From positions 992,001 through 1,056,000 of the forward strand of contig NZ_BSTD01000002.1 in the NCBI RefSeq assembly GCF_030269325.1: DNA of 64,000 nt. Direction: 5' to 3'. The stretch is from Amycolatopsis sp. NBRC 101858 (GTDB taxonomy: Bacteria > Actinomycetota > Actinomycetes > Mycobacteriales > Pseudonocardiaceae). The notes beneath the pieces are model-generated. The model did not search any database. It worked only from the letters and a program-made list of their open reading frames with translations, and was not told where the DNA came from. Shown here one piece after another: positions 7,785 through 15,780 of the stretch. Numbering within the stretch: position 1 is the first letter of the stretch; each line of letters starts with the position of its first letter. The translations under genes were made by a program, and so were the position numbers.

Positions 7785-9253
7785 CGCGGCTCACCTCGCA
7801 GCGGCTTGCCGGGCAGCGCCCCGGTGTCCAGGTTTCCTGCGCTGACCACGGGAACTCCGGCGACGTACAGGTACCGGACGCCGACGGACGGCCGGGTCGA
7901 GTCGGTGTAGGTGGCGCTGTCGGTGATCCGGTCCGGGTCGAGGACGACGAGGTCCGCGTCGGCGCCCACGCCCAGGTGTCCCTTGCCGCGGGCGCCGGGC
8001 GCGACGTCGTCGAGGAGCCGCGACGGCAGGTACGAGCAGCGGCGGAACGCTTCGAGCCAGCTCCATTCGGCGGCTTCCCGGACCATCAGGCGCAGCGTCT
8101 TGGCGAAGGTGCCGGCGGTCCGCGGGTGCGTCGTGCCGCCCGGGGGCAGCGGCCACTCGGTGCTCTCGGTGCGGCCGTCCGTCCAGTAGACCGGCATCGC
8201 ATCGCTGGCGACGACGGCGTCGGGGAAGGCGAGCGCCTGGTGCAGCAGGCCGCGGTCACGCGGATCTTGCTCGTCGAGGAACTCGAGCAGGCACGGCGCG
8301 CCGGGGTCCTGCTGCCGCAGCTCGCGCAGCCGGGCCTCGTCGCGGACCCGCTCCCCCGTTTCGAGGATGACGACGCTCGACGGCTTCAACCCCTTCAGGC
8401 GCAGGCGATCCGGCTCGATGAAGGCGGCACCGACGGCCGTGCTGCCCGCGCCGTAGGGGTAAGCCTCGACAGTGACGCGCGAACCTTCGCGGCGGGCGGT
8501 GTCGAGCGTGGCGAGGACCCGGTCGATGTGGTGGCCGGAGGTGCTGTTGACGTGGCAGTGGTGCATCGCGGCGCCGGTCTCGCCCGCCGCGGCGACGACC
8601 TCCACGGACCCGTCGACCGGGATCGCGGGGTCGACCTCGACCAGCTCGCGGACGTGGGTGTAGGTGGGCACGCCGGCCTTCGCGGCGAGGTGCGCGACGG
8701 CCAGGAACTCGCCGGGCTCGGTCGCGGGCGCGTACCCCATGAGGACGCCGATGCCCAGGGCGCCCTTCGCGAGTTCGGCTTCGAGCAGGGACAGCCACGC
8801 GGTCAGTTCCCGCTTCGACGAACTCCGTTGCCACCGGGGGTTTCCGAGCACCGCCAGTCCACTGTCGATGCTCGCGTCGGGGGCGATGTTCGCGAGGACC
8901 TGCGCGCGGGCGGCGCCCCAGGAGGCGGAGAAGCCGTAGTGCAGCGGCCGCCCGGCCGCGGCGGCCTCGGCGTAGGCCCGGTCGACGGGCATCAGGCCGG
9001 CTTCGAGGTCCAGGGCGGTGGTGACGCCGTCCATGGCCTGCAGCCGCTGCCCGGCGATGGAGTGCACGTGGCTGTGCAGGTCGACGAACCCGGGCCCGAC
9101 GACGAGCCCGCCGACGTCGACTTCGGTGGCGTCCGGAGCGTCGAGATCGGGGCCGACGGCTTCGACGTGGGCGCCGTTCAGGAGGACGTCGGCGATGCCG
9201 TCGAAGCCGCTCCCGGGGTCCACGACCCGGCCCGCCCGCAAGAGTGTCCGCAT
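7781..9253 (-). CDS. N-acyl-D-amino-acid deacylase (D-aminoacylase, amidohydrolase superfamily)
   Basis: A 490-residue amidohydrolase. The N-terminal beta-sandwich is followed by the metal site GFVDLHSHVHS (H-x-H, about residue 60). Later putative ligands are in YTHVREL (about residue 205), MHHCHVNS (about residue 235) and ASDAMP (about residue 360), and the C-terminal GADADLVVLDP closes the composite sandwich as in D-aminoacylases. It should hydrolyse N-acyl-D-amino acids or related D-peptides to free D-amino acids, feeding the GNAT-racemase-M20 route encoded downstream. ATG 9253 is the start. It is the first gene of its operon, with a tandem operator pair 35-84 bases upstream. An N-acyl-D-glutamate or dihydropyrimidinase-like substrate cannot be excluded. 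Confidence 0.85.
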   Translation of the reverse strand: MRTLLRAGRVVDPGSGFDGIADVLLNGAHVEAVGPDLDAPDATEVDVGGLVVGPGFVDLHSHVHSIAGQRLQAMDGVTTALDLEAGLMPVDRAYAEAAAAGRPLHYGFSASWGAARAQVLANIAPDASIDSGLAVLGNPRWQRSSSKRELTAWLSLLEAELAKGALGIGVLMGYAPATEPGEFLAVAHLAAKAGVPTYTHVRELVEVDPAIPVDGSVEVVAAAGETGAAMHHCHVNSTSGHHIDRVLATLDTARREGSRVTVEAYPYGAGSTAVGAAFIEPDRLRLKGLKPSSVVILETGERVRDEARLRELRQQDPGAPCLLEFLDEQDPRDRGLLHQALAFPDAVVASDAMPVYWTDGRTESTEWPLPPGGTTHPRTAGTFAKTLRLMVREAAEWSWLEAFRRCSYLPSRLLDDVAPGARGKGHLGVGADADLVVLDPDRITDSATYTDSTRPSVGVRYLYVAGVPVVSAGNLDTGALPGKPLRGEPR

Positions 9254-9287
9254 CGGGCTGACGTTAGGAGGATTCCGGGCGGTGCCG

Positions 9288-9337
9288 TTCGTGCGCGCCG
9301 ACGAACCGCGGCGGCGGGTTTGATCCGCGCGGACGAA
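9288..9337. promoter_or_regulatory. Tandem operator pair upstream of the D-aminoacylase operon
   Basis: Copies at 9288-9305 (TTCGTG, 6-base spacer, GACGAA) and 9320-9337 (TTGATC, 6-base spacer, GACGAA), 32 bp apart. They lie in the 88-bp gap between the TetR stop codon and the deacylase start. The pair repeats the arrangement at 4270-4318 and is the expected binding site for the adjacent TetR protein. Confidence 0.65.
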
Positions 9338-9341
9338 CTCC

Positions 9342-10004
9342 TCAGGCCGGCGTCACGGGCGCCAGGAACAGGCCGGTGATCGCGTCGATCAGGCCCGTCC
9401 CGGCGTCGTCCCAGGTCGCCCTCGGTGTCGGGGTGCCCTCCGCCAGCGCCCGCTCGCGCTCCGCCGTCATGTGGATCATCAGCTGCCGAGCCATGTCGCC
9501 GCGTTCGGCGCGGACGTCCGGCGGCAGGCCGTCCAGGCACCGGTTCAGCCCCTCGACCGCGCGGGCGAGGGCCGGGGAGGCCAGCGACTCCTCCGCGATG
9601 ATCTCCCGCAGTGCCGGGTCGGTCATCACCTGGGCGCTGAAGCGGGCGAACCACGTCGGCGCGCCCAGCTCCCGCAGGTACGTCGTGCTCGGGCGGACCA
9701 GGCAGGCCACCCAGTCGCGCAGGCCGGCGTCCCCGTCGATGCCCTCGACCAGCTCCGCGCGCAGCCGCTCCATCGGCTCGACGTGCTTGCGGACGATCGC
9801 GCGGACCAGGTCGACCTTCGTGCCGAAGTGGTAGTTGACGGCGGCGTTGTTGCCCTGCCCGGCGGCCTCGCTGATGTGCCGGTTGGACACCACCTGCACC
9901 CCGTGCTCGGCGAACAACCGCTCCGCCGTCACCAGGATGCTTTCCCGCGTCGCACTCGCGCGGGCCGCCTTCACGTTCATGTCCACAACCACCTGATCAT
10001 CCAC
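9342..10004 (-). CDS. TetR-family transcriptional regulator
   Basis: A 220-residue TetR-type repressor. The N-terminal helix-turn-helix domain runs from ATRESILVTAERLFAEHG to NNAAVNYHFGTKVDLVRAIV (about residues 16-70), the usual TetR DNA-binding region. The C-terminal all-helical part should bind an effector. The start is taken as GTG 10004, preceded by a G-rich Shine-Dalgarno; ATG 9980 is an alternative. It precedes the D-amino-acid salvage genes on the same strand. The 18-bp inverted repeats in front of those genes are the size expected for its operator. No copy was seen in front of its own start. Confidence 0.9.
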   Translation of the reverse strand: MDDQVVVDMNVKAARASATRESILVTAERLFAEHGVQVVSNRHISEAAGQGNNAAVNYHFGTKVDLVRAIVRKHVEPMERLRAELVEGIDGDAGLRDWVACLVRPSTTYLRELGAPTWFARFSAQVMTDPALREIIAEESLASPALARAVEGLNRCLDGLPPDVRAERGDMARQLMIHMTAERERALAEGTPTPRATWDDAGTGLIDAITGLFLAPVTPA

Positions 10005-10106
10005 CGGCCCCCCACCTTACGGAGCCGCCGCGCTGGCGAGAAATCGGCGGAGCCTGGCAGAACAGCCACTGGCCGGCCGGGACCCCCGTTCCTAGCGTGG
10101 TCGATC

Positions 10107-10530
10107 ATGATCGCAGTGCTCGCGCCGATCCTGATCGGCCTCCTCTACGTCGTGCTCGGCTCGCTGATCCCCGAGCCCCACCGCCGCAAGTTCAACGCCG
10201 TCATGGTCGGCGGGGCCGGCGCGGCCTACCTCTCCGGCGGCGCGCTCGGGCCGTGGGAGCTGGTGTTCTGCGCGGTGCTGACCTACGTGGCGTTCCGCGG
10301 GGCTCGACTCGTGGACGTTCATCGGCGTCGGCTGGCTCCTGCACACCGGCTGGGACGTCGTCCACCACCTGAAGGGCCAGCCGATCCTGCCGTTCGCGCA
10401 CGACTCGTCGTTCGGCTGCGCCTTCTGCGACCCGGTGATCGCGATCTGGTGCTTCACCGGCGGCCGGTCGGTCCTCGGCCGGTTCCGGCGGGTTGGCACG
10501 CCGGAACCGGGGGTACCCGAGCGGACATGA
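10107..10530 (+). pseudogene. DUF6010-like integral membrane protein, interrupted by a +1 frameshift
   Basis: Reading from ATG 10107 gives a hydrophobic membrane protein start (MIAVLAPILIGLLYVVLG) that runs in frame to about 10300. The sensible protein then continues in the next frame with LDSWTFIGVGWLLHTGWDV, then HDSSFGCAFCDPVIAIW, ending at TGA 10528-10530. Removing one G from the GGGG run near 10297-10300 would restore one reading frame of about 140 residues. That length and the membrane-helix pattern fit small DUF6010 proteins as I recall them. It is either a recent pseudogene or a base-call error in a G run. Confidence 0.7.
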
Positions 10531-10727
10531 GCACCGACGTCGAACGCGCCGCGCACGCCTTCTGCCCGCGGTGCCACCCCGACCCGCAACCGGGCGACGT
10601 GCTCATCGCGCTGTGCGGCGCCCGGCATGCGTACTACGGCCGCCGCGACCGATCGGTGAACACGTGCCCGGCCTGCGTCCGGCTGGCTTCGGCGAACGTC
10701 TACGCCTGCGGCCACCCCGGCGCCTGA
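10527..10727 (+). CDS. Small Cys-rich, probably zinc-binding protein (66 aa)
   Basis: The ATG at 10527 overlaps the DUF6010 stop codon (ATGA), so it was coupled to that gene. The product has cysteines in FCPRC, ALCG, TCPAC and ACGH, a spacing that suggests a zinc ribbon or knuckle. There is no signal peptide or membrane helix. I recognise no named family and infer no function beyond possible metal binding. Confidence 0.6.
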   Translation: MSTDVERAAHAFCPRCHPDPQPGDVLIALCGARHAYYGRRDRSVNTCPACVRLASANVYACGHPGA

Positions 10728-10755
10728 GGCGGTTGTGTGAGCGCGAACAACGGGC

Positions 10756-10761
10756 TAACGT
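10756..10761 (+). promoter_or_regulatory. Candidate -10 element (TAACGT) of the secreted endonuclease-fold gene
   Basis: TAACGT lies 52 bases before the TTG start at 10813, in the gap after the Cys-rich gene. It is followed by a small GTGA/TCAC hairpin. No strong -35 was found, so this is a weak call. Confidence 0.3.
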
Positions 10762-10812
10762 GAGAATCCTTCACGATAGCGCCGGTTTCTCCGCTCCGGA
10801 AGGAACACCGCC

Positions 10813-12135
10813 TTGCGCAGAGTGTTCACCGCCTTCGCGACGGCCGTGCTGGCCGCGTCCGGGCTCGCCGTCACCGCTCCTGTCGCCCACGCCGCCGGTG
10901 GCACCTTCAGCGTGCTGTCCTACAACATCGCCGGGCTGCCCGAGGGCATTTCCAGCGCCCCCACCCCGCGCGCGCCGAGCACGACGGCCATCGGGCAGCG
11001 CCTCGGCCCGTACGACCTGGTGCACGTCCAGGAGGACTTCAACTACCACGCCAACCTCTACGCGGCCGACACCCACCCGTACCGGACGTCGACCAGCGGC
11101 GGCGCCGGGATCGGCAGCGGCCTGAACAGCCTGTCCGCCCTGCCGGTCGACGAGCTGGAGCGAGTCCGCTGGACCTCGTGCCAGTTCGACTCGGGTGACT
11201 GCCTGACGCCGAAGGGCTTCACCTTCACCCGGCTCCGGCTCGCCGAAGGCGTCTACGTCGACGCGTACAACATCCACACGAACGCGGGCACGAACGACGG
11301 CGACCAGGCTTCGCGCGCCGCGAACCTCGAGCAGCTCACGGCGTACATCACGACGCATTCGGCGGGCAACGCCGTCCTCGTCATGGGCGACACCAACACC
11401 CGCTACACCCGGGCGGCCGACACGATCCGCGCCTTCGCGGCCGCCAACGGCCTCACCGACGCGTGGGTCCGGCTCGAACGCGGCGGCGTCCCGCCCGCCG
11501 CGGGCAGCGATCCCCTGGTGTGCGACGAAAGCGCGGTCACCAACGCGTGCGAAGTCGTCGACAAGGTGCTCTACCGCGGGAACAAGCAGATCACCCTCGA
11601 CGCGACGTTCTACAACAACGAACACCGCGCCTTCCTCGACGCCTCCGGGGCGATGCTGTCGGACCACGATCCGGTGACCGTGCGGTTCGGCTGGTCGGAC
11701 AACCCGGCGTTCCGGCTGAGCGACCGGTTCGGCGGCCCGCACGGCCTGCCGTTCACCGACCTGGACCGGATCCCGCCGGCCACGCGGGCAACGGCGTTCA
11801 CGCTGAGCGCGGGCAGCCGCGTCGACCGGATCGGCTCGACCTCGGCGGACGGCACGACGTTCAGCCACGGCGGAACCGGCGGCACCACCCGGACCTACCG
11901 GCCGGCCGACGGCGAGTACGCGGTCTCCGCCGAGCTGTGCCGGGGCAGCTACAACGGCCACACCCGGATCTTCTCCGCCCGCATCACGACGAACCGCGGC
12001 GGCACGCTCGCCGGCGGCACGGCGACCGCGGACTGCACGACCGCGACGGCCCCGGACGGCTGGCAGATCGCCGGCTTCCACGGCCGCGCGGGTGACGAAG
12101 TGGACCAGCTGGGCTTCATCTACACCCGGCGCTGA
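10813..12135 (+). CDS. Secreted endonuclease/exonuclease/phosphatase-fold enzyme with jacalin-like lectin tail
   Basis: A 440-residue exported protein. A Sec signal peptide ends near APVAHA (about residue 28). The catalytic domain shows the EEP/sphingomyelinase pattern: SYNIAGLP (metal-binding Asn), VHVQEDFNY (Glu), YNIHTNAG, VMGDTNTR (Asp/Asn) and the terminal LSDHDPV (Asp-His pair). From about residue 310 a jacalin-like beta-prism follows, with GSRVDRIGSTSADGT and QLGFIYTRR. It may cleave sphingolipids, phosphodiesters or nucleic acids outside the cell, with the lectin domain giving glycan targeting. The start is TTG, chosen for GGAAGGA about nine bases upstream. The 3' end overlaps the convergent MFS gene by 16 bases. 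Confidence 0.85.
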   Translation: MRRVFTAFATAVLAASGLAVTAPVAHAAGGTFSVLSYNIAGLPEGISSAPTPRAPSTTAIGQRLGPYDLVHVQEDFNYHANLYAADTHPYRTSTSGGAGIGSGLNSLSALPVDELERVRWTSCQFDSGDCLTPKGFTFTRLRLAEGVYVDAYNIHTNAGTNDGDQASRAANLEQLTAYITTHSAGNAVLVMGDTNTRYTRAADTIRAFAAANGLTDAWVRLERGGVPPAAGSDPLVCDESAVTNACEVVDKVLYRGNKQITLDATFYNNEHRAFLDASGAMLSDHDPVTVRFGWSDNPAFRLSDRFGGPHGLPFTDLDRIPPATRATAFTLSAGSRVDRIGSTSADGTTFSHGGTGGTTRTYRPADGEYAVSAELCRGSYNGHTRIFSARITTNRGGTLAGGTATADCTTATAPDGWQIAGFHGRAGDEVDQLGFIYTRR

Positions 12136-13304
12136 CCGGTCCACAAGGGACCGATCAGCACGGGCAGCGCGGCCACCAGGGCGATCCCGCGCACGGCGGC
12201 CGCGACGAGGTACGGCGCCCGCAACCCCAGCCCGTGGGCCACCAGTCCGCCGGCCAGGGTGCCGACCGGGATCAGGCCCCAGCTGAGCAGCCGGTACGCG
12301 CTGGAGACCCGGCCGAGCAACGCGGACGGCACCTGCTCCTGCCGGAGGCCGACGGTGACGATGTTCCACAACGTCGTCACGAAGCCGTTCAGGGCGAGGA
12401 ACGCGCCGAGCACCACGGCGTCCCGGCTCAGGCCGATGCCGGCGAACGCGCCGACGTTCACCGCCAGCGACGTCAGCAACGCCGGCCGGGACCCGATCCG
12501 GGCCACGACGCGGGCGTTGACCAGGCCGCCGAGCACGCTCCCGAGCGCGGCGCCGGCGAGCAGCAGGCCGTAGCCGCGCGCGTCGAGGTGCACGACCTCG
12601 GTGGCGAGCAGGACGAGCGTCGCGGCGGCCAGCTGACCGCAGAAGGTGTTGACAGCCACCAGGATCGCGAGCGTGCGCAGCAGCCGGTGCCGCAGCAGCC
12701 ACGCCAGGCCGTCCCGGATCGCCGAGCGCGTCCGGGCGGGGCCGGCTCGCCGGGGCAGCCTCGCCACCAGGACGGCGGACACCGCGAACGAGACGGCGTC
12801 CAGCCCGAACGGGAGCGCCGCCGCGACACCGAACAGCAGGCTGCCGAGCGGCGGGCCGGCGAACTGCTCGGTGACCGTGGTGATCGCCTGCTGGCGGCCG
12901 TTGGCGCGGGGCAGCAGCGGTTTCGCGACCAGGTCCGGCAGGATCGCCTGGGCCGCCGTGCTGAAAACGACTTCGCCCGCGCCGAGCCCGAACGCCGTGA
13001 CGGCCAGGACCGGGATCCCGATCGCCCCGCAGGCGGCCAGGACGGCGGTCACGGCGACCAGCACGGCCTGCGCCGCCTGCGCGCGCCACAGCAGGCCGGC
13101 GCGGTCGTGGCGGTCGGCCAGCGCGCCGGCGGGCAGGGACAACAGCAGCCAGGGCAGGTACGCCGCGGCCGAGACGAGGGAAACGAGCCTCGGGTCGCGG
13201 GTGAGCGTGACGGTCAGCAGGGGCACCGCCGCGGTGAACGCGCCGGTGCCGAGGTTGTCGATGCCGGTCGCCCACAGGAGCCGCCGGAAGTCCGGTCCGA
13301 TCAT
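12120..13304 (-). CDS. MFS transporter (drug/siderophore exporter-like)
   Basis: A 394-residue major facilitator with about 12 hydrophobic segments. The loop 2-3 signature region reads LPAGALADRHDRAGLLW (about residues 57-73). The family resembles EntS/MFS_3 exporters with short loops. It is divergent from an ArsR-type regulator, 68 bases away, which probably represses it. That arrangement suggests an efflux pump whose substrate cannot be read from sequence. The start is ATG 13304. Confidence 0.87.
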   Translation of the reverse strand: MIGPDFRRLLWATGIDNLGTGAFTAAVPLLTVTLTRDPRLVSLVSAAAYLPWLLLSLPAGALADRHDRAGLLWRAQAAQAVLVAVTAVLAACGAIGIPVLAVTAFGLGAGEVVFSTAAQAILPDLVAKPLLPRANGRQQAITTVTEQFAGPPLGSLLFGVAAALPFGLDAVSFAVSAVLVARLPRRAGPARTRSAIRDGLAWLLRHRLLRTLAILVAVNTFCGQLAAATLVLLATEVVHLDARGYGLLLAGAALGSVLGGLVNARVVARIGSRPALLTSLAVNVGAFAGIGLSRDAVVLGAFLALNGFVTTLWNIVTVGLRQEQVPSALLGRVSSAYRLLSWGLIPVGTLAGGLVAHGLGLRAPYLVAAAVRGIALVAALPVLIGPLWTGQRRV

Positions 13305-13345
13305 GGCCCGATCCTTTGGCCCACCGCGGCTTCTCGGACAGCGTT

Positions 13346-13358
13346 TAGCCCCGGGCTA
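13346..13358. promoter_or_regulatory. Candidate operator palindrome between the MFS and ArsR-type genes
   Basis: TAGCC-CCG-GGCTA, a perfect 5+5 inverted repeat in the 68-bp divergent promoter. A TACATACT-type -10 follows it, only about ten bases before the regulator ATG, which suggests a leaderless transcript. Placement fits an operator controlling both genes. Confidence 0.45.
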
Positions 13359-13372
13359 CATACTCGTCAACC

Positions 13373-14341
13373 ATGGCCCTGACGATCGAACTCGGCGTCG
13401 CGGAGCTCGCGGCGACCCGCTTCGCGATCTCCCCGCTCTCGGAGACGGTCGCGTGCCTGCAGCAGCTGGGCGGGCGTGAGCGGCAGGCGAGCGCCCTGCC
13501 GTGGCTGCGCTGGGCCGAGGACGAGCTCGCCCGCGCGCCGCTGGACCTGCCGTGGACGTGGCCGCTGATCGTGAACGACCGGCCCAACTGGCCGGAGTTC
13601 CTCGTGCCCGCGCCGCGCGATGCCGGCCCGTCCATCGACGACGACCTGGCCGCGCTGCGGCGGACGACCGCGCGGCAGGTCCGGACCAGCCTCGGGCGGG
13701 TGTTCGGCACGGACCTCCGCGGCACGACGGCCGAGCTCGCCGCGCGGCCGGCGGCCGGGCTGAAGGCGATCGCCGACGAGCTGCACCGGGCGCACGACCG
13801 GCTGCTCGCCCCGCACTGGCCGCGGATCCGGGCCGTCCTCGACGCCGACGTCGCCCACCGCGCGCGGGTGCTGGCCGCGGGCGGCGCGGAACGGCTGTTC
13901 GCCGGCCTGCACCCGGATCTGCGCTGGGACGCCGGAAAGCTGCTGCTGACCGGCGACCGCCTGGTGCACCGGGGTCCCGGCGGGCTCGTCCTCATCCCGG
14001 TCGCACTCGGCTGCGCGCACGTCCTGATCAAGGGGAGGACGTCCACGCAGACGACGGTCCGCTACCCGGCCCGCGGCCGCGGTGCCCTGTGGATGGCGGG
14101 CACGCGCCCACCATCCGGCGGCACGGTCCGGCTACTCGGCCTCGCGCGGGCCAGGCTCCTCGAAACGCTGCGCTCCCCCGCCACCACGACCGACCTGGCC
14201 CGCGCCCTCGGCGTGACGCCCAGCGCGGTGTCGCAGCACCTGGCCGTGCTGCGGGAGAACGGGCTGGTCGAGCGGGAACGCTCCGGGCGCCAGGTCCTGT
14301 ACCTGATCACGGCGCTCGGAGCGGCCCTGCTCACCGGCTAA
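13373..14341 (+). CDS. ArsR-type HTH transcriptional regulator with N-terminal DUF5937-like domain
   Basis: A 322-residue protein. The N-terminal 230 residues form an all-alpha region of the kind found before ArsR helices in actinobacteria. The C-terminal 75 residues are a winged helix: LARARLLETLRSP, then the recognition helix VTPSAVSQHLAVL and GLVERERSGRQVLYLIT. It most likely represses the divergent MFS exporter and itself through the palindrome at 13346-13358. No CxC metal site is present, so sensing is not by the classical ArsR arsenic ligand set. Confidence 0.85.
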   Translation: MALTIELGVAELAATRFAISPLSETVACLQQLGGRERQASALPWLRWAEDELARAPLDLPWTWPLIVNDRPNWPEFLVPAPRDAGPSIDDDLAALRRTTARQVRTSLGRVFGTDLRGTTAELAARPAAGLKAIADELHRAHDRLLAPHWPRIRAVLDADVAHRARVLAAGGAERLFAGLHPDLRWDAGKLLLTGDRLVHRGPGGLVLIPVALGCAHVLIKGRTSTQTTVRYPARGRGALWMAGTRPPSGGTVRLLGLARARLLETLRSPATTTDLARALGVTPSAVSQHLAVLRENGLVERERSGRQVLYLITALGAALLTG

Positions 14342-14415
14342 GGCGTGTCCGGTAAGTGATCCAGCCGCGGTCCCGGCGGATCACCTTCGTCAGCCCGGAG
14401 CGGGATGACCAGGTC

Positions 14416-14475
14416 GCCCGCCGCAAGGGCAAAGCCCCCGTGGCGGGCGAGCACCGGCCTTCGACACCGGGGGCT
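14416..14475 (-). terminator. Candidate terminator hairpins between convergent genes
   Basis: Two mutually exclusive stems occupy the gap: AGCCCCCG (14433-14440) with CGGGGGCT (14468-14475), and GCCCGCC (14416-14422) with GGCGGGC (14442-14448). On the minus strand the first is followed by TTTG, so it could end the secreted-protein gene. Confidence 0.4.
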
Positions 14476-14506
14476 GCAAGCAGCGCACCGTGGTCGAGCG
14501 GTGCTC

Positions 14507-15733
14507 CTAGCCCAGCGAGGACAGCGGCACCGCGAACACCGACCGGCCACAGGTCTGGTTCTGCGCCTGGCAGTCCGCGGTCGACCACTCGGACTGGGAC
14601 CAGACCAGGCCCGTCGACCAGTCGTACGTCAGCGCCTCCGGGTGGACCGCCCAGCACGCGGACGTCGAGCCGCACGTCGCGGAGGTGCTCGCCGTCGTCG
14701 TCTGGGCCCAGAGCTGGCCGTTGAGCGTTGCCGAGCTGTGGGCCACGTACCACTTGCCGTCGTGGGACAGGACGCCCTGCATGTTGCCGACGTAGCTGCG
14801 GAACGCCTCCGTCGCGGTCCCGGTCAGCAGGTAGTCCGTGCCCATCGGGAAGCGGTAGAGCCGGCCGTGCAGGCTCTGGTCGGAGAAGTACTCGGTCGTC
14901 ACGATGCTGGCCGGGCTCGTGCTGCGGTCCAGCGAGAGCGACGAGAAGCACGGCACGCCCGTGTCGGACGCCATGCTGCAGGTGCCGCCCGCGTAGGTGT
15001 AGTAGCCGACCTGCATCATCGCGTACTTGTACGTGTAGGCCGCATATCCGCCCGAGGTCTTGCCGATCGCGTTCGACGTCGTGTCGGTCAGCTGCAGGAT
15101 GTGCTTGGTGCTGAACACCCGGATCGCGGTCGAGGTGTTCCCGACGGCGGTGACGTAGATCTTGTCGCCGTACCAGGCCATCCCGCCCATGTGGGCCGTC
15201 GCCGCGGAGAAGCTGCTGCCGCTGCTGTTCGGCACGGCCAGGTACATCATCCGGTGGGCGGCCGAGGCGGGGTTGTCGTAGTTGACCGCCTGGATCCGCG
15301 CGTCGTTGTAGCGGCCGAGCGCGTCGGTGCCGTGCCAGCCGGACAGGATGATCTTGTCCGCGCCCCACATCCCGTCGTCGTCGGCGTCGCCGGAGGTCGT
15401 GATGCCCTGCGGCACCCAGGTCGTGCTGCCGGCGCGTTCGGAGTCCCAGCACAGCGACTTCGCGGCGGCCGGTGCCTTGGGCAGCGCGGCCTTCTCCGCG
15501 CTCGTGCAGCCGGTCATCGCGTAGCTGGTGTCGTGGACGACGGTGTTGAGGCTGACGTTCGGCAGCGCGTTGTCCAGCGCGGTCAGCGCGGCGGCCGGGG
15601 TCGCGTGCCAGACCAGGTTCTGCTTGGTCGTGGTCGTCAGCGGATCGCTGTAGGCGGCACTGGCCGTGCCGGGCAGTGCCAGTGCGCCGGCCACCACGGC
15701 CAGCGCGAGGAGGAGCACTTTCGGAGTTCGCAT
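14507..15733 (-). CDS. Secreted protein of unknown function (paralogue of 51204-52400)
   Basis: A 408-residue exported protein with a clear Sec signal peptide (VLLLALAVVAGALALPGTASA) and no recognised catalytic motif. Repeating strand patterns (AWYGDKIYVTAVG, GRLYRFPMGTDYLL, HDGKWYVAHS) suggest a beta-propeller. Paired cysteines are present in CTSAEKAALP, SLCWDSE, TCSMASD, PCFSS, TCGSTSACW and DCQAQNQTCG, implying disulfides and an extracellular life. Blocks such as PQGITTS, HxGGxxWYGD, RVFS, YxYxxMMQVG, SSLSLDRS and TTEY recur in the same order in the protein at 51204-52400. No neighbour explains its role. Confidence 0.82.
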   Translation of the reverse strand: MRTPKVLLLALAVVAGALALPGTASAAYSDPLTTTTKQNLVWHATPAAALTALDNALPNVSLNTVVHDTSYAMTGCTSAEKAALPKAPAAAKSLCWDSERAGSTTWVPQGITTSGDADDDGMWGADKIILSGWHGTDALGRYNDARIQAVNYDNPASAAHRMMYLAVPNSSGSSFSAATAHMGGMAWYGDKIYVTAVGNTSTAIRVFSTKHILQLTDTTSNAIGKTSGGYAAYTYKYAMMQVGYYTYAGGTCSMASDTGVPCFSSLSLDRSTSPASIVTTEYFSDQSLHGRLYRFPMGTDYLLTGTATEAFRSYVGNMQGVLSHDGKWYVAHSSATLNGQLWAQTTTASTSATCGSTSACWAVHPEALTYDWSTGLVWSQSEWSTADCQAQNQTCGRSVFAVPLSSLG

Positions 15734-15780
15734 GGTCGCATTGCGCCAGAGGCGGATCCAAAATCCGTACAACGCGCGTA

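Noticed and set aside
8817..8831. A 15-base identity (GACGAACTCCGTTGC) between the D-aminoacylase gene and the operator flank at 6709-6723.
   Set aside because: The TTSRTS half is missing at 8805-8810 and the match lies inside codons for Gln-Arg-Ser-Ser, which both proteins share by chance. It is not counted as an operator.
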